From: Halothermothrix sp.
GTDB taxonomy: Bacteria; Bacillota; Halanaerobiia; DY22613
Direction: 5' to 3'
Length of the DNA stretch: 64,000 nucleotides
Assembly (NCBI GenBank): GCA_016841825.1
Contig: JAENYK010000008.1
Span: 105,469-169,468 of the forward strand
Shown: piece after piece, positions 41,516 through 49,861 of the stretch
Numbering within the stretch: the first letter of the stretch is position 1
How the letters are laid out: each line of letters starts with the position of its first letter
Program-made: the position numbers and the translations under genes
The notes under the pieces: generated by a model
What the model saw: only the letters and a program-made list of their open reading frames with translations
Told to the model about the DNA's origin: nothing
The model's database searches: none

Positions 41516-43780
41516 TTATAAATGATTATTTACAGCATTTTTCAAAAGTTGGTTTGAAATCTCTTTAGCAGGTAACGGATAACTGAAAAGATATCCTTGT
41601 CCGGAATTGCAATTATGTTCTTTCAAAAAAGAAAGTTGTTGTTCATTTTCAATACCCTCAGCCCCAATATTGAAGTTCATTCTCTGACCCATCTGAATAA
41701 ATGCTTTAACAATTATAGCAGTATTGGGATTCTCCAGAGCATCCCTAATAAACGTCTGGTCAATTTTTAATTTGTCAAAGGGTACATGTTTCAGTACATT
41801 CAAAATAGAGTAACCTACACCAAAATCATCAATAGAGATCCTGAATCCTATCTCCTTCAATTTTTTTAAATTAAATATCGATTCCTCAGAATTTCCAAAA
41901 GTATGCTCAGTTAACTCTAGTTCCAAAAATCCTGGTTCCATCTCTATCTCTTTAAGTATATTAACGACTCTTTCTATAAAAAATTGATCTTCAATCTGCT
42001 GATAGGCGATATTAACCGCCATTGTTAAATGCTCCACACCTACTTCATGCCATTGTTTTAATTGATAACATGCTGTTTTTATCACCCAATCTCCGATAGG
42101 AATTATCATCCCTGTCTCTTCTGCTATATCAATAAATTCATTGGGATAGATCAAACCATATTCGGGGTGATTCCATCTTAATAGAGCCTCCATTCCAGTA
42201 ATTTGATTAGTATTCAAATCAATCTGAGGCTGATAGTACAAAACAAATTCTTCTTTTTTTAAAGCATTTCGTAAAGAGACCTCTAAATTCATTCGTTTTG
42301 AGAGTATTTCTGTAAAATCAGATTGATAAAATTTATAGTTATTTCTACCACTCTCTTTCGCCTGATACATAGCCTTATCTGCCTTTGTAATCAAAGTCTT
42401 GGCATCGCTACCATCAAAAGGATACATAGCTATCCCAAGACTGGCTGAGGAGAAGATTTCCCTGTCTGATATATCCAGAGGTTCAGCAAACTCTTTCACA
42501 ATTTTTTCAGCGATAACTTTTACACTCTTGCGGTTAGTATTCTTCATCAGAATAATAAACTCATCACCCCCATGACGAATTAACAGATCTTGTTTTCTAG
42601 TACAACTACTCAAACGCTTGGCAATCTGTTTTAAGACCAGATCACCGAATTCATGACCAAAAGTATCATTGATCAATTTAAATCTATCCAGATCTAAAAA
42701 GATAATCCCCATAGTTTGCCCATTCTTTTTTGCCTGATAAATAGCTTTTTCCAGTGAATCATTCAACATATTTCGATTGGGTAAGTTTGTTAACGAATCG
42801 TGAAAAGCCATATATTTAATCTGCTCATCTAGCTTTTTACGTTCAGAGACATCTTTGATCATCACCAGAATCATTTGTTCATTCTGATAAGTAATCTTTT
42901 TACCCGTAGCTTCCACGTCAATCTCTTCTCCGGAGAGCTTTTTCAACTTATATTCATAAAAATTAACCAGATTATTATTCAAAAATTTTTTAGTCTGTTG
43001 ACTGGCTGTAGTCCAAAAATTTCTCGGCAAAAAATCAAAGACAGATTTACCAATAATCTCAGCAGATGAGTTTGCTCCGACCAACTTCTCCACAGCAGCA
43101 TTGGCAAACATAATCTTTTCATTTTGATAGATGACTATTGCCTCGGGAGAAACATCTACAAGATAACGGTATTTTTCTTCACTTTCTTTAATTCTCTCCT
43201 GAGCCTGCTGCATACGATTAGTATCATTGATAATCAAGACAACAGATAAAACAGATAAAGTAGAAAAGGTCAGATCATTAAAACTTATTTCTAACCAGAC
43301 CATAAATGGAATATCTGCAGTCAACAAGATTAACGACAATTTAATCAGATTAAGCAGCATGAAGACCTTAAATATCCGACGAATATCAACCGTATCATTC
43401 AAATTATCTTTACCATTCACCCCAAACAATCCACCAATTATAACTGGTAAGATCAATGTTAGAATAACAGCATGAATAGCAGAAGCACCTCCGAGTGAAG
43501 CACGGTACAAAATTGGTATAATTGCCGAGATTAAGCCATATCTCCATCCAAAAAGATAAGAGATAACAAAAATCGGGACCACCCGCAAATCAAATATCAT
43601 ATCACCATACTTAAAAGGATTGGCTATAATTAAAAGGGATAAGCAAATCCCCAGAGCAGTTGATATCCACATAAAAAAAAGCATCTTAGATTTTTTCGCA
43701 ACCATATAGTCTTTAATTCTCATACCCAGATATACTATTGCAATAATCATTGCGAGATTTAAAATAAAAACATTAAACAT
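41516..43780 (-). CDS. Membrane c-di-GMP signalling protein (5TM-PAS-GGDEF-EAL)
   Basis: 754 residues. About six N-terminal membrane helices include the 5TMR-LYT-like block FVISYLFGWRYGLISAIIPILY; a PAS domain is at about 195-315; the GGDEF domain at about 325-490 has an intact active site (RHGGDEFIIL) and an LDRFKLINDTFGH motif; the EAL domain at about 505-745 has intact EALLRW, and DDFGVGYS. Both synthesis and hydrolysis of c-di-GMP are thus possible. It stands alone with its own terminator; a sigma-H-like promoter lies about 155 bp upstream. The signal sensed is unknown. Confidence 0.93.
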   Translation of the reverse strand: MFNVFILNLAMIIAIVYLGMRIKDYMVAKKSKMLFFMWISTALGICLSLLIIANPFKYGDMIFDLRVVPIFVISYLFGWRYGLISAIIPILYRASLGGASAIHAVILTLILPVIIGGLFGVNGKDNLNDTVDIRRIFKVFMLLNLIKLSLILLTADIPFMVWLEISFNDLTFSTLSVLSVVLIINDTNRMQQAQERIKESEEKYRYLVDVSPEAIVIYQNEKIMFANAAVEKLVGANSSAEIIGKSVFDFLPRNFWTTASQQTKKFLNNNLVNFYEYKLKKLSGEEIDVEATGKKITYQNEQMILVMIKDVSERKKLDEQIKYMAFHDSLTNLPNRNMLNDSLEKAIYQAKKNGQTMGIIFLDLDRFKLINDTFGHEFGDLVLKQIAKRLSSCTRKQDLLIRHGGDEFIILMKNTNRKSVKVIAEKIVKEFAEPLDISDREIFSSASLGIAMYPFDGSDAKTLITKADKAMYQAKESGRNNYKFYQSDFTEILSKRMNLEVSLRNALKKEEFVLYYQPQIDLNTNQITGMEALLRWNHPEYGLIYPNEFIDIAEETGMIIPIGDWVIKTACYQLKQWHEVGVEHLTMAVNIAYQQIEDQFFIERVVNILKEIEMEPGFLELELTEHTFGNSEESIFNLKKLKEIGFRISIDDFGVGYSILNVLKHVPFDKLKIDQTFIRDALENPNTAIIVKAFIQMGQRMNFNIGAEGIENEQQLSFLKEHNCNSGQGYLFSYPLPAKEISNQLLKNAVNNHL

Positions 43781-43934
43781 GAATTACACCTCTTTTGAGA
43801 AAAATTTCTTCAATTTTTGAACCTAAATTATTAGTTAAACACTATTTTTTATAATACTCCCAACATTCATCTATTTTATCTGTCACTATTTCGCCTATTG
43901 AGTAAGCAATAACGTCATATAATCTCATTAATAT

Positions 43935-43959
43935 ATTCTTGCGCAAAATGTAAAATCCT
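43935..43959 (-). promoter_or_regulatory. Sigma-H-like promoter upstream of the GGDEF/EAL gene
   Basis: AGGATTT (43953-43959), 14 bp, GAAT (43935-43938). The predicted leader is about 150 nt. The gene's ribosome binding site is AGAGGTG. Confidence 0.5.
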
Positions 43960-44028
43960 CCAACAGAGTCTTATTGATCTTAGATCAAACCAAAATATCG
44001 ACAAATTTTTCTCAAAAGGAATAACTCA

Positions 44029-45201
44029 TTACAGAGTATTAACTGCTTGTTTAATTCTCTGTAAACCTTCAGCTAAAATAGAACGAGGACATCCAATATT
44101 TATCCGCACAAATTCTTCTCCACCAACCCCAAACCAGGCTCCATCATTTAAAGCGACCTTAGCTTTTCTGGTAAACAATTCCGTCAAATGCTGTTGATCT
44201 AACTTCAATTCCCGACAATCTAACCAGACCAGAAATGTTCCTTCTGGTTGAATAGGTCTTATCTGCGGAATTTGGGTCTGGAAAAATTCCATTAGAAAAT
44301 CAAGATTATCTTTGAGATAAGACAACAACTGTTCTAACCACTCTTCACCATATGTATAAGCTGCTTCCATGGCAGTCAAGCCAAAAATATTAGTTTTGAC
44401 CCCATTATTTTCGATAATTTTTGCGAACTCTTGCCGCAGTGTTTGATTGGAGATAACTACTGCTGCAGTTGTTAGTCCAGCCAGATTAAAGGTTTTATTG
44501 GGAGCTATACAGGTCACTGTTCGCTCGGCGATCTTCTGAGATATTGAAGCTAATGGTGTATGTACATGACCTGGATAGACAAAATCAGAATGAATCTCAT
44601 CAGCTACGATGATTAGATCATTATGCACACAAATTTCCGCCAATTGCTGAAGTTCCTCTTTGTCCCAGACCCGTCCTCCGGGATTATGAGGATTGCAGAA
44701 AATCAACATTTTAGTTCGAGAATCACACTTATCAGCTAAATCATCAAAATTCATCACATATTTATCATTTTCCATTTTTAAAGGATTGAACACAACCTGT
44801 CTTCCGTTATTCTCTACAGCATTTTTAAAAGGTTGATATACTGGGGGTTGAATTATAACTTTATCTCCAGGTTTGGTAAAAGCCTGAACAGCCACATTAA
44901 GACCTGTAACTACACCAGAGGTAAAGTCAATCCACTCAGGTTTAATTTTCCAATTATGACGTCTGTCTAGCCATTGAATAATCGCCTGATAAAGTTGAGG
45001 TGATCTGCCTGTATATCCATAAATGGCATGATCAGCTCTTTCTTTAATAGCTGTCACAACCTCTCTGGGTACTTGAAAATCCATATCTGCTACCCAGAGG
45101 GGGAGGAGATCTTTTTCACCATAGATCTCCTCAATAAAATCCCACTTAATACTGTTAGTATTTCGTCGTTCCACTACCCGATCAAAATCATATCTCATCA
45201 T
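44029..45201 (-). CDS. PLP-dependent cystathionine beta-lyase, MalY/PatB family
   Basis: 390 residues, aminotransferase fold type I. Family motifs include LPLWVADMDFQVPREV near the N-terminus, the YQPFKNAVENNGR region, NPHNPGGRVW, and the PLP lysine in PNKTFNLAGL. It cleaves C-S bonds of cystathionine or cysteine; MalY also represses maltose genes in E. coli. GGAGG precedes the ATG. It follows the small nuclease-like gene by 9 bp, probably a shared transcript without obvious functional link. Confidence 0.92.
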   Translation of the reverse strand: MMRYDFDRVVERRNTNSIKWDFIEEIYGEKDLLPLWVADMDFQVPREVVTAIKERADHAIYGYTGRSPQLYQAIIQWLDRRHNWKIKPEWIDFTSGVVTGLNVAVQAFTKPGDKVIIQPPVYQPFKNAVENNGRQVVFNPLKMENDKYVMNFDDLADKCDSRTKMLIFCNPHNPGGRVWDKEELQQLAEICVHNDLIIVADEIHSDFVYPGHVHTPLASISQKIAERTVTCIAPNKTFNLAGLTTAAVVISNQTLRQEFAKIIENNGVKTNIFGLTAMEAAYTYGEEWLEQLLSYLKDNLDFLMEFFQTQIPQIRPIQPEGTFLVWLDCRELKLDQQHLTELFTRKAKVALNDGAWFGVGGEEFVRINIGCPRSILAEGLQRIKQAVNTL

Positions 45202-45210
45202 TTAACCTCC

Positions 45211-45927
45211 TCAAAATATTTGATATAAAAGTGCGTTACCATTTTTGCCAACTTCCTTGATTGCTTGCATTTTTTTCAAACAATAGGTCATTTTCTGAGT
45301 CTGACTCACCCTAATACCCAAGTCCCGGGCCAAACTTTTATTAGTAAAAGGCTGTGCTAAATTGCCAGGTAACAGACTCAAAAAATCTTCTTTACAGGTA
45401 AAAATTATCTGTTCCAACACATCTACCAATCGTCGATCAATAATACTAATTCCTTGACGCCGCCAACTTCCTTTCCCATCATTACATCTGATCTCCTCCT
45501 CTTGAATCAACAGGATTTCGATACTAAGATTATCCTGATTAATTAATGTAGGTATTCTAACTAATTCGGCAAACAGATCAATTATTTCTCCTGTTTTAGG
45601 TGATTTGCGTCTTCTGATAACATCTTTTTGATTTTCATTATATACCACTATCCATCTATCCCGGGGAATGGGATAAACCAGACGAACTTTGTGAGATCTG
45701 ATTAGGGTCTGTAATTTCTTCTTAATCGCCGAAAAATTACCTGTCTGAATCTCAATCAACAGATCATCTCTGACAATATCAATTATATAACCGTCTTTGC
45801 TAACCTCAAGTTGATCTCCAGGCATTGAATACCATTGTTTTAAAGCAGCGTGTAATGATCTTTCATTTTGAGTACCAATTCCAACTTGAGAGATTATACC
45901 ATTATCCATCTTTAATAATACCTCCAT
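45211..45927 (-). CDS. Unknown protein downstream of the helicase, possible PD-(D/E)XK-like fold
   Basis: About 238 residues from the ATG at 45927. I do not recognise the family with certainty. The N-terminal half contains DGYIIDIVRDDLLIEIQTGNFSAIKKKL, where D..E-x-Q with a later Lys resembles a degenerate restriction-endonuclease-like core, followed by VRLVYPIPRDRWIVV. The C-terminal half looks like a winged helix (FTNKSLARDLGIRVSQTQKMTYCLKKM). It begins 41 bp after the stop of a nuclease-helicase fusion, suggesting a shared DNA-processing job. The start is uncertain because the frame is open further upstream. Confidence 0.55.
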   Translation of the reverse strand: MEVLLKMDNGIISQVGIGTQNERSLHAALKQWYSMPGDQLEVSKDGYIIDIVRDDLLIEIQTGNFSAIKKKLQTLIRSHKVRLVYPIPRDRWIVVYNENQKDVIRRRKSPKTGEIIDLFAELVRIPTLINQDNLSIEILLIQEEEIRCNDGKGSWRRQGISIIDRRLVDVLEQIIFTCKEDFLSLLPGNLAQPFTNKSLARDLGIRVSQTQKMTYCLKKMQAIKEVGKNGNALLYQIF

Positions 45928-45967
45928 TTGTATTACATTTCCTAGTTCCGTGAAAACTTCTACTCTA

Positions 45968-48325
45968 TCAAACCGGCTCTTCTCGCCAGAACTGATTAAT
46001 AATTTTACGTATCGATCCACCATCCCGCACTCTAGGTATTGGATGCCATTCTGAAGGATAGAGTCGGCTATAAGTCGAAGATGCAAAACGGGGATCAATC
46101 AACAATACTACTCCCCGATCTTCTCCAGTTCTGATCACACGGCCCATTGCCTGTAAAACTTTATTCATTCCAGGGTAAATATAGGCATATTCAAATCCCT
46201 GCCCACAGAGATCTGTGAAATAATCTTTAATTATATTCCTCTCAGCACAAATTTGAGGTAACCCTACACCTACGACTATGGCTCCTGAAAGACGTTCCCC
46301 AACCAGATCAATTCCTTCACCAAAAATTCCACCCATAACAGCAAACCCTACCAATGTTTCTGCAACCTCTTCAGTAAATTCTGCTAAATATTCTTCTCTC
46401 TCTGCCTCTGACATCCCACTCTCCTGCAAAATCACTTTGATCTCTGGGTGATAATCCATAAAGCGAACGTAAATTTCATTCATATACTGATATGATGGAA
46501 AGAAAACCAGATAATTACCTACCTTGTCTGCCACTACTGCTGAGATAAACTCAGTTACCTGATCATAGGTTTGTTCTCTCATCCGATATTTAGTTGAAAT
46601 TCGATCACCCATGAGGAGACACAGGTTCTCCCTGGGAAAAGGTGATGACAATTTTATCTTGTAAGATGTCTCATCTCCTCCAAGAATCTGAGTAAAATAT
46701 TCTATTGGAGTCAGCGTTGCAGAAAAAAGAATAGCAGCTCTACCCCGTTTCATAGCCTGGGAAAGTAAAAAAGAAGGATCCAAACAAAATAGTTTCAACT
46801 TAACATCTCCAGATAAATCCTCAACAAATGTGACATAATGGTCATCATAATATTCTGAGATTCGCAAAAAACTCTGAACAGCAAAATACAAATCTAACAT
46901 ATCTTCATAGATCGGAGCACCATGACTTCTGGCAAGCCAACTTTCGATCTGATCACTAAATTCATGGAGAATAGAATACATCCTGGTAGGAGGTTCTATC
47001 TGTGCATGAAACCCCCGATCTCCCTCTATACAGATCTCGCTGGCCCGTGTAAGAAAATCCTCAACCTTCTTCAGAGTTCTGGACACCTCGGGCAAGATTA
47101 GGTTAGTAACTCGTTGTAAATTTGAAATCGGTTGTCTATTTAATTCTGCCGAGAACATATCTCTGGCTCGCTCAACTAAATTATGCGCCTCATCTATCAA
47201 AAAAACATAATCATTACCTTTCTCCAAAAAAAATCTCCGCAAATATACTTTTGGATCAAAAGCATAGTTATAATCACAGATTATACAATCAGCCCAGAGA
47301 GAAATATCTAAAGAGAACTCAAAAGGACAGATCTGATGCTTTCTGGCATAACTTTCAATTATAGTTCGATTAAAAACATCCTCTTCAAAAATATCCTGTA
47401 TTGCCTCCTTAATCCTATCATAATACCCGGCTGCGAATTCACAATAATCAGGTTCACAGAGCGTCTGGTTTTTGAAACAGATTTTATCTTTAGCCGTTAT
47501 AGTTACTGCTTTACATCTTAATCCTACCTGACGTAAATTTTCTAATGCTTTCTCCGCAATTGTTCGAGTGATGGTCTTGGCAGTCAAATAGAAAATTTTC
47601 GAAGTATGTCCTTCACCCATAGCCTTTATCGTCGGAAATAAAGTCGCCAGCGTTTTACCGATTCCAGTTGGTGCCTGGGCAAAAAACATCTTTCCTTCAA
47701 CAATTGTTTTGTATACGCCTACCGCCAGCTCTCTCTGACCTTTACGATAATTAGCGTAAGGGAAAATTATCTTGTGAATAGACTCATTCCTTATTTTAGT
47801 CCATTCCTGAATTATTTCTGCCCATGCAATATATTCATCAATTAACTTCGTAAAGAAAGTTTCCAGTTCTTTGTAGGTCAAAACCTGAACAAAAAATTTG
47901 ATAGATTTTTCTTCTATATGATAATATGTCAACTGAATAGAAATCTCAGTCAAATCATTCTGTTCAGCATAGATATAAGCATAGCATTTAGCCTGAGCCC
48001 AATGAGCTAAGTTGTGTTCTTCAGTTATCATATCCAATGGAAGAACTGTAGTCTTGATCTCTTCCAGGGTTACCAAATCTCTATCGATCAATAAACCATC
48101 AATTCGTCCATTAATCTCCAGAGCAATCTCACCTCTTTCAATCAAAAAAACTAGTGGAACTTCAGCCAAATAATCTTCAGGTCTTGTGTTTTGAACAATC
48201 TGATGACCTTTAATCCCTTCTGTCATCCGACGACTCCCTTTAAAAACTGAATTAATGTCTCCAGACAAATATACGTATTCTATCAAATTTTGAACTGATA
48301 TTTTGAGTGTTTGCTTATTTTCCAT
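45968..48325 (-). CDS. Cas4/RecB-like nuclease fused to an XPD/DinG-type helicase
   Basis: 785 residues. The N-terminal domain (about 1-170) has RecB/Cas4-type motifs: His41, Asp76 in GRIDGLL, Glu89-x-Lys91 in TLEEIKT and QAKCYAYIY at 111-119. The helicase begins at about 185: Walker A APTGIGKT at 218-225, four Cys between about 283 and 350 (KICFKNQTLCEPDYCEF, QICPF) for the [4Fe-4S] cluster, IDEAHN, and the late motif QAMGRVIRTGEDRG. It probably unwinds and trims DNA ends or repair intermediates. AGAGGAG precedes the ATG. It is cotranscribed with the unknown gene that follows. Confidence 0.9.
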   Translation of the reverse strand: MENKQTLKISVQNLIEYVYLSGDINSVFKGSRRMTEGIKGHQIVQNTRPEDYLAEVPLVFLIERGEIALEINGRIDGLLIDRDLVTLEEIKTTVLPLDMITEEHNLAHWAQAKCYAYIYAEQNDLTEISIQLTYYHIEEKSIKFFVQVLTYKELETFFTKLIDEYIAWAEIIQEWTKIRNESIHKIIFPYANYRKGQRELAVGVYKTIVEGKMFFAQAPTGIGKTLATLFPTIKAMGEGHTSKIFYLTAKTITRTIAEKALENLRQVGLRCKAVTITAKDKICFKNQTLCEPDYCEFAAGYYDRIKEAIQDIFEEDVFNRTIIESYARKHQICPFEFSLDISLWADCIICDYNYAFDPKVYLRRFFLEKGNDYVFLIDEAHNLVERARDMFSAELNRQPISNLQRVTNLILPEVSRTLKKVEDFLTRASEICIEGDRGFHAQIEPPTRMYSILHEFSDQIESWLARSHGAPIYEDMLDLYFAVQSFLRISEYYDDHYVTFVEDLSGDVKLKLFCLDPSFLLSQAMKRGRAAILFSATLTPIEYFTQILGGDETSYKIKLSSPFPRENLCLLMGDRISTKYRMREQTYDQVTEFISAVVADKVGNYLVFFPSYQYMNEIYVRFMDYHPEIKVILQESGMSEAEREEYLAEFTEEVAETLVGFAVMGGIFGEGIDLVGERLSGAIVVGVGLPQICAERNIIKDYFTDLCGQGFEYAYIYPGMNKVLQAMGRVIRTGEDRGVVLLIDPRFASSTYSRLYPSEWHPIPRVRDGGSIRKIINQFWREEPV

Positions 48326-48437
48326 TGTTAAATTACTCCTCTATCAAGGTTACTCTTTTCAGATCGACATTGGTCTACATAAATTTATTATATAATAGAG
48401 CTTTTTCTACTGTCAATTAAAGTCTGTAAATAAAGAA

Positions 48438-48470
48438 CAAAGGCTGTTATCTTCGACATAACAGCCTTTG
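48438..48470 (-). terminator. Strong hairpin terminator after the Cys-rich peptide gene
   Basis: A 13-bp perfect stem (48438-48450 with 48458-48470, CAAAGGCTGTTAT and its complement) with a 7-nt loop, followed by TTCTTTATTT on the minus strand. Confidence 0.75.
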
Positions 48471-48500
48471 TCTCCGCTAAAAAACTACGTGAGTTTTGTC

Positions 48501-48695
48501 CTAAAAAACTACTGGACCAGCAGTCAAAAAACATATACTCTGACATTCCACCGAGCACATTTGAGAACATGAATTTGAACACTGAACAACACAACTTGTT
48601 CTGCAGTCATCAGAACAGAGAAGGTCACAGTTGAGACAGATATCACTCACAAATCCCCCATGAATCTTACTCATTGCTTTTGACTTTAAATACAT
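48501..48695 (-). CDS. Cysteine-rich small peptide with CxxxC periodicity
   Basis: 64 residues from the ATG at 48695 (GGGGAGGTG upstream). After a 19-residue leader-like part (MYLKSKAMSKIHGGFVSDI) come ten Cys: one CxxC, then a Cys at every fourth residue for eight steps (CDLLC, CSDDC, CRTSC and so on), then a hydrophobic tail FLTAGPVVF. Such a spacing would place the Cys on one face of a helix or support thioether links. It recalls Cys-rich RiPP precursors (ranthipeptide/SCIFF-like), but no radical SAM gene is nearby. Metal binding is the alternative. It has a near-consensus promoter and its own terminator. A GTG start at 48749 would add 18 residues. Confidence 0.7.
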   Translation of the reverse strand: MYLKSKAMSKIHGGFVSDICLNCDLLCSDDCRTSCVVQCSNSCSQMCSVECQSICFLTAGPVVF

Positions 48696-48856
48696 CGTAC
48701 ACCTCCCCAATATTGAAAGTAATCCCAATGTCCCCCCCAGCCTACTCACATAAATTGTCCTCCATCTTTTTTGTGAGTACGCTTCTCCGCTTTTCGCCAG
48801 GAATTACAGGCACATACAAATTGCGTCTTTTTTCGACACAACTGTGAGACTTTTAC

Positions 48857-48885
48857 ATTCTAACATTGGCTAAGGTGCTTGTCAA
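48857..48885 (-). promoter_or_regulatory. Near-consensus sigma-A promoter of the Cys-rich peptide
   Basis: TTGACA (48880-48885), 17 bp, TAGAAT (48857-48862). The -35 is perfect and the -10 five of six. Confidence 0.75.
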
Positions 48886-48991
48886 TATATGTAATTTTAA
48901 GAAATAACTATATTTATTGTATATTAATCTAGTTTAATTAGTATTTTTTCTCAATATTTTCATCTTACTTGCCTTATATAAAAAAATAATA

Positions 48992-49004
48992 AATGATTAT
49001 CATT
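48992..49004. promoter_or_regulatory. Fur-box-like palindrome
   Basis: AATGATTATCATT is a perfect 6-1-6 inverted repeat matching the core of Fur sites (GATAATGATTATCATTATC). It lies about 110 bp upstream of the peptide promoter and may serve it or be fortuitous. Confidence 0.35.
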
Positions 49005-49083
49005 CGGAAATGTCATTCTAGCAATAATTCCAAAACTATTCCATCAATTTTTCTGGAAAGTACACACATACGAACAAAAAAAT

Positions 49084-49111
49084 TTCCCAATATTAGGGTA
49101 ATATTTGGGAA
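49084..49111. repeat. Imperfect inverted repeat
   Basis: TTCCCAATATTA and TAATATTTGGGAA around GGG, with one bulged base. It could be a terminator-like hairpin or a protein-binding site; no gene ends here. Confidence 0.45.
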
Positions 49112-49246
49112 TAAAAGGTATAATTTTAAGTAGTATAACCCATTTTTAAAATTTTTGTATCTTATAATTTATGGTTTTATCCCCCATTTATTTACTCTAT
49201 TCTTTTTACAACTGCAATTCACAAAAGCATACTATTTCCAGACAAT

Positions 49247-49273
49247 AAAAAAACCCCCGACTATAGTCGGGGG
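49247..49273 (-). terminator. Terminator after the cold-shock gene
   Basis: CCCCCGACTATAGTCGGGGG (49254-49273) followed by a T run on the minus strand. Confidence 0.85.
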
Positions 49274-49292
49274 GGTGGTTTCAGTAGACTCT

Positions 49293-49493
49293 TTATACTT
49301 TGCTTACATTTGCAGCTTGTGGGCCACGTTCGCCAGTTACAATCTCGAACTGAACTTCTTGACCCTCATCTAATGTTTTGAAACCGTCTTGTTGAATTGC
49401 GGAGAAGTGCACGAATACGTCGTCTCCATTATCCCTAGAGATGAATCCATAACCCTTCTCACTGTTAAACCATTTAACTACTCCGCGTTCCAT
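49293..49493 (-). CDS. Cold-shock protein, CspA family
   Basis: 66 residues from the ATG at 49493, one OB-fold with both RNA-binding motifs: KGYGFISRD (RNP1) and DVFVHFSAI (RNP2), and the opening [14 protein letters not shown]. It is an RNA chaperone that melts structure in mRNA at low temperature or on growth arrest. AGGAGG lies 10 bases upstream; an ATG nine bases earlier is too close to that site. Monocistronic with its own promoter and terminator. Confidence 0.95.
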   Translation of the reverse strand: MERGVVKWFNSEKGYGFISRDNGDDVFVHFSAIQQDGFKTLDEGQEVQFEIVTGERGPQAANVSKV

Positions 49494-49502
49494 GTAATAC
49501 AT

Positions 49503-49799
49503 TCCTCCTAAAGCTTTTTGAAATTTTAGTAACTCTTTGCATTACTAATATATTAACCTTATCATAAAAAATCTCTTCTGTCAAATATTTTTTTCACCAT
49601 TCCGCTTTTTGTAGAAAAATCTTCAATTTTACTAATACTCTATCACCACCCAAACCGCAGTTCATTAAACATCTATTAGTATTTCTTCCCTAATAGAAAA
49701 AAGTTTAACCATTCTTATAATAAAAATATTTATTACCTGTTATTTTTGAATACCAGCCACAAGTAACTGAAAAAGGATCAAATAACGAAATTGTTCATA
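49503..49799. other. AT-rich gap between csp and subtilase genes
   Basis: It contains a candidate csp promoter: TTGACA at 49579-49584 and a weak TAAGGT at 49556-49561 with a 17-bp spacer. Nothing else is recognised. Confidence 0.5.
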
Positions 49800-49845
49800 C
49801 AGAAGCTATCCCAAAAGTAATTGACAACTTTTGGGATAGCTTCTG
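49800..49845 (-). terminator. 19-bp perfect hairpin after the subtilase gene
   Basis: Arms 49800-49818 and 49827-49845 are exact complements with an 8-nt loop, 16 bp past the subtilase stop. No U tract follows on the minus strand; it could be a factor-assisted terminator or mRNA-stabilising element. Confidence 0.6.
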
Positions 49846-49861
49846 TTAATAATTAACAAGA

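Larger units (their letters stand above)
48750..49246. other. Long AT-rich intergenic region upstream of the Cys-rich peptide
   Basis: About 500 bp without a convincing gene. It holds the peptide promoter at 48857-48885 with a leader of about 155 nt, a Fur-box-like palindrome at 48992-49004 and an inverted repeat at 49084-49111. The rest is AT-rich sequence in which I see nothing else. Confidence 0.6.

Noticed and set aside
48388..48594. 68-codon minus-strand frame overlapping the Cys-rich peptide gene
   Set aside because: It lies in another frame of the peptide gene and runs through the terminator hairpin at 48438-48470.
49155..49373. 72-codon plus-strand frame over the cold-shock terminator
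   Set aside because: It crosses the csp terminator and is antisense to csp; no binding site supports it.
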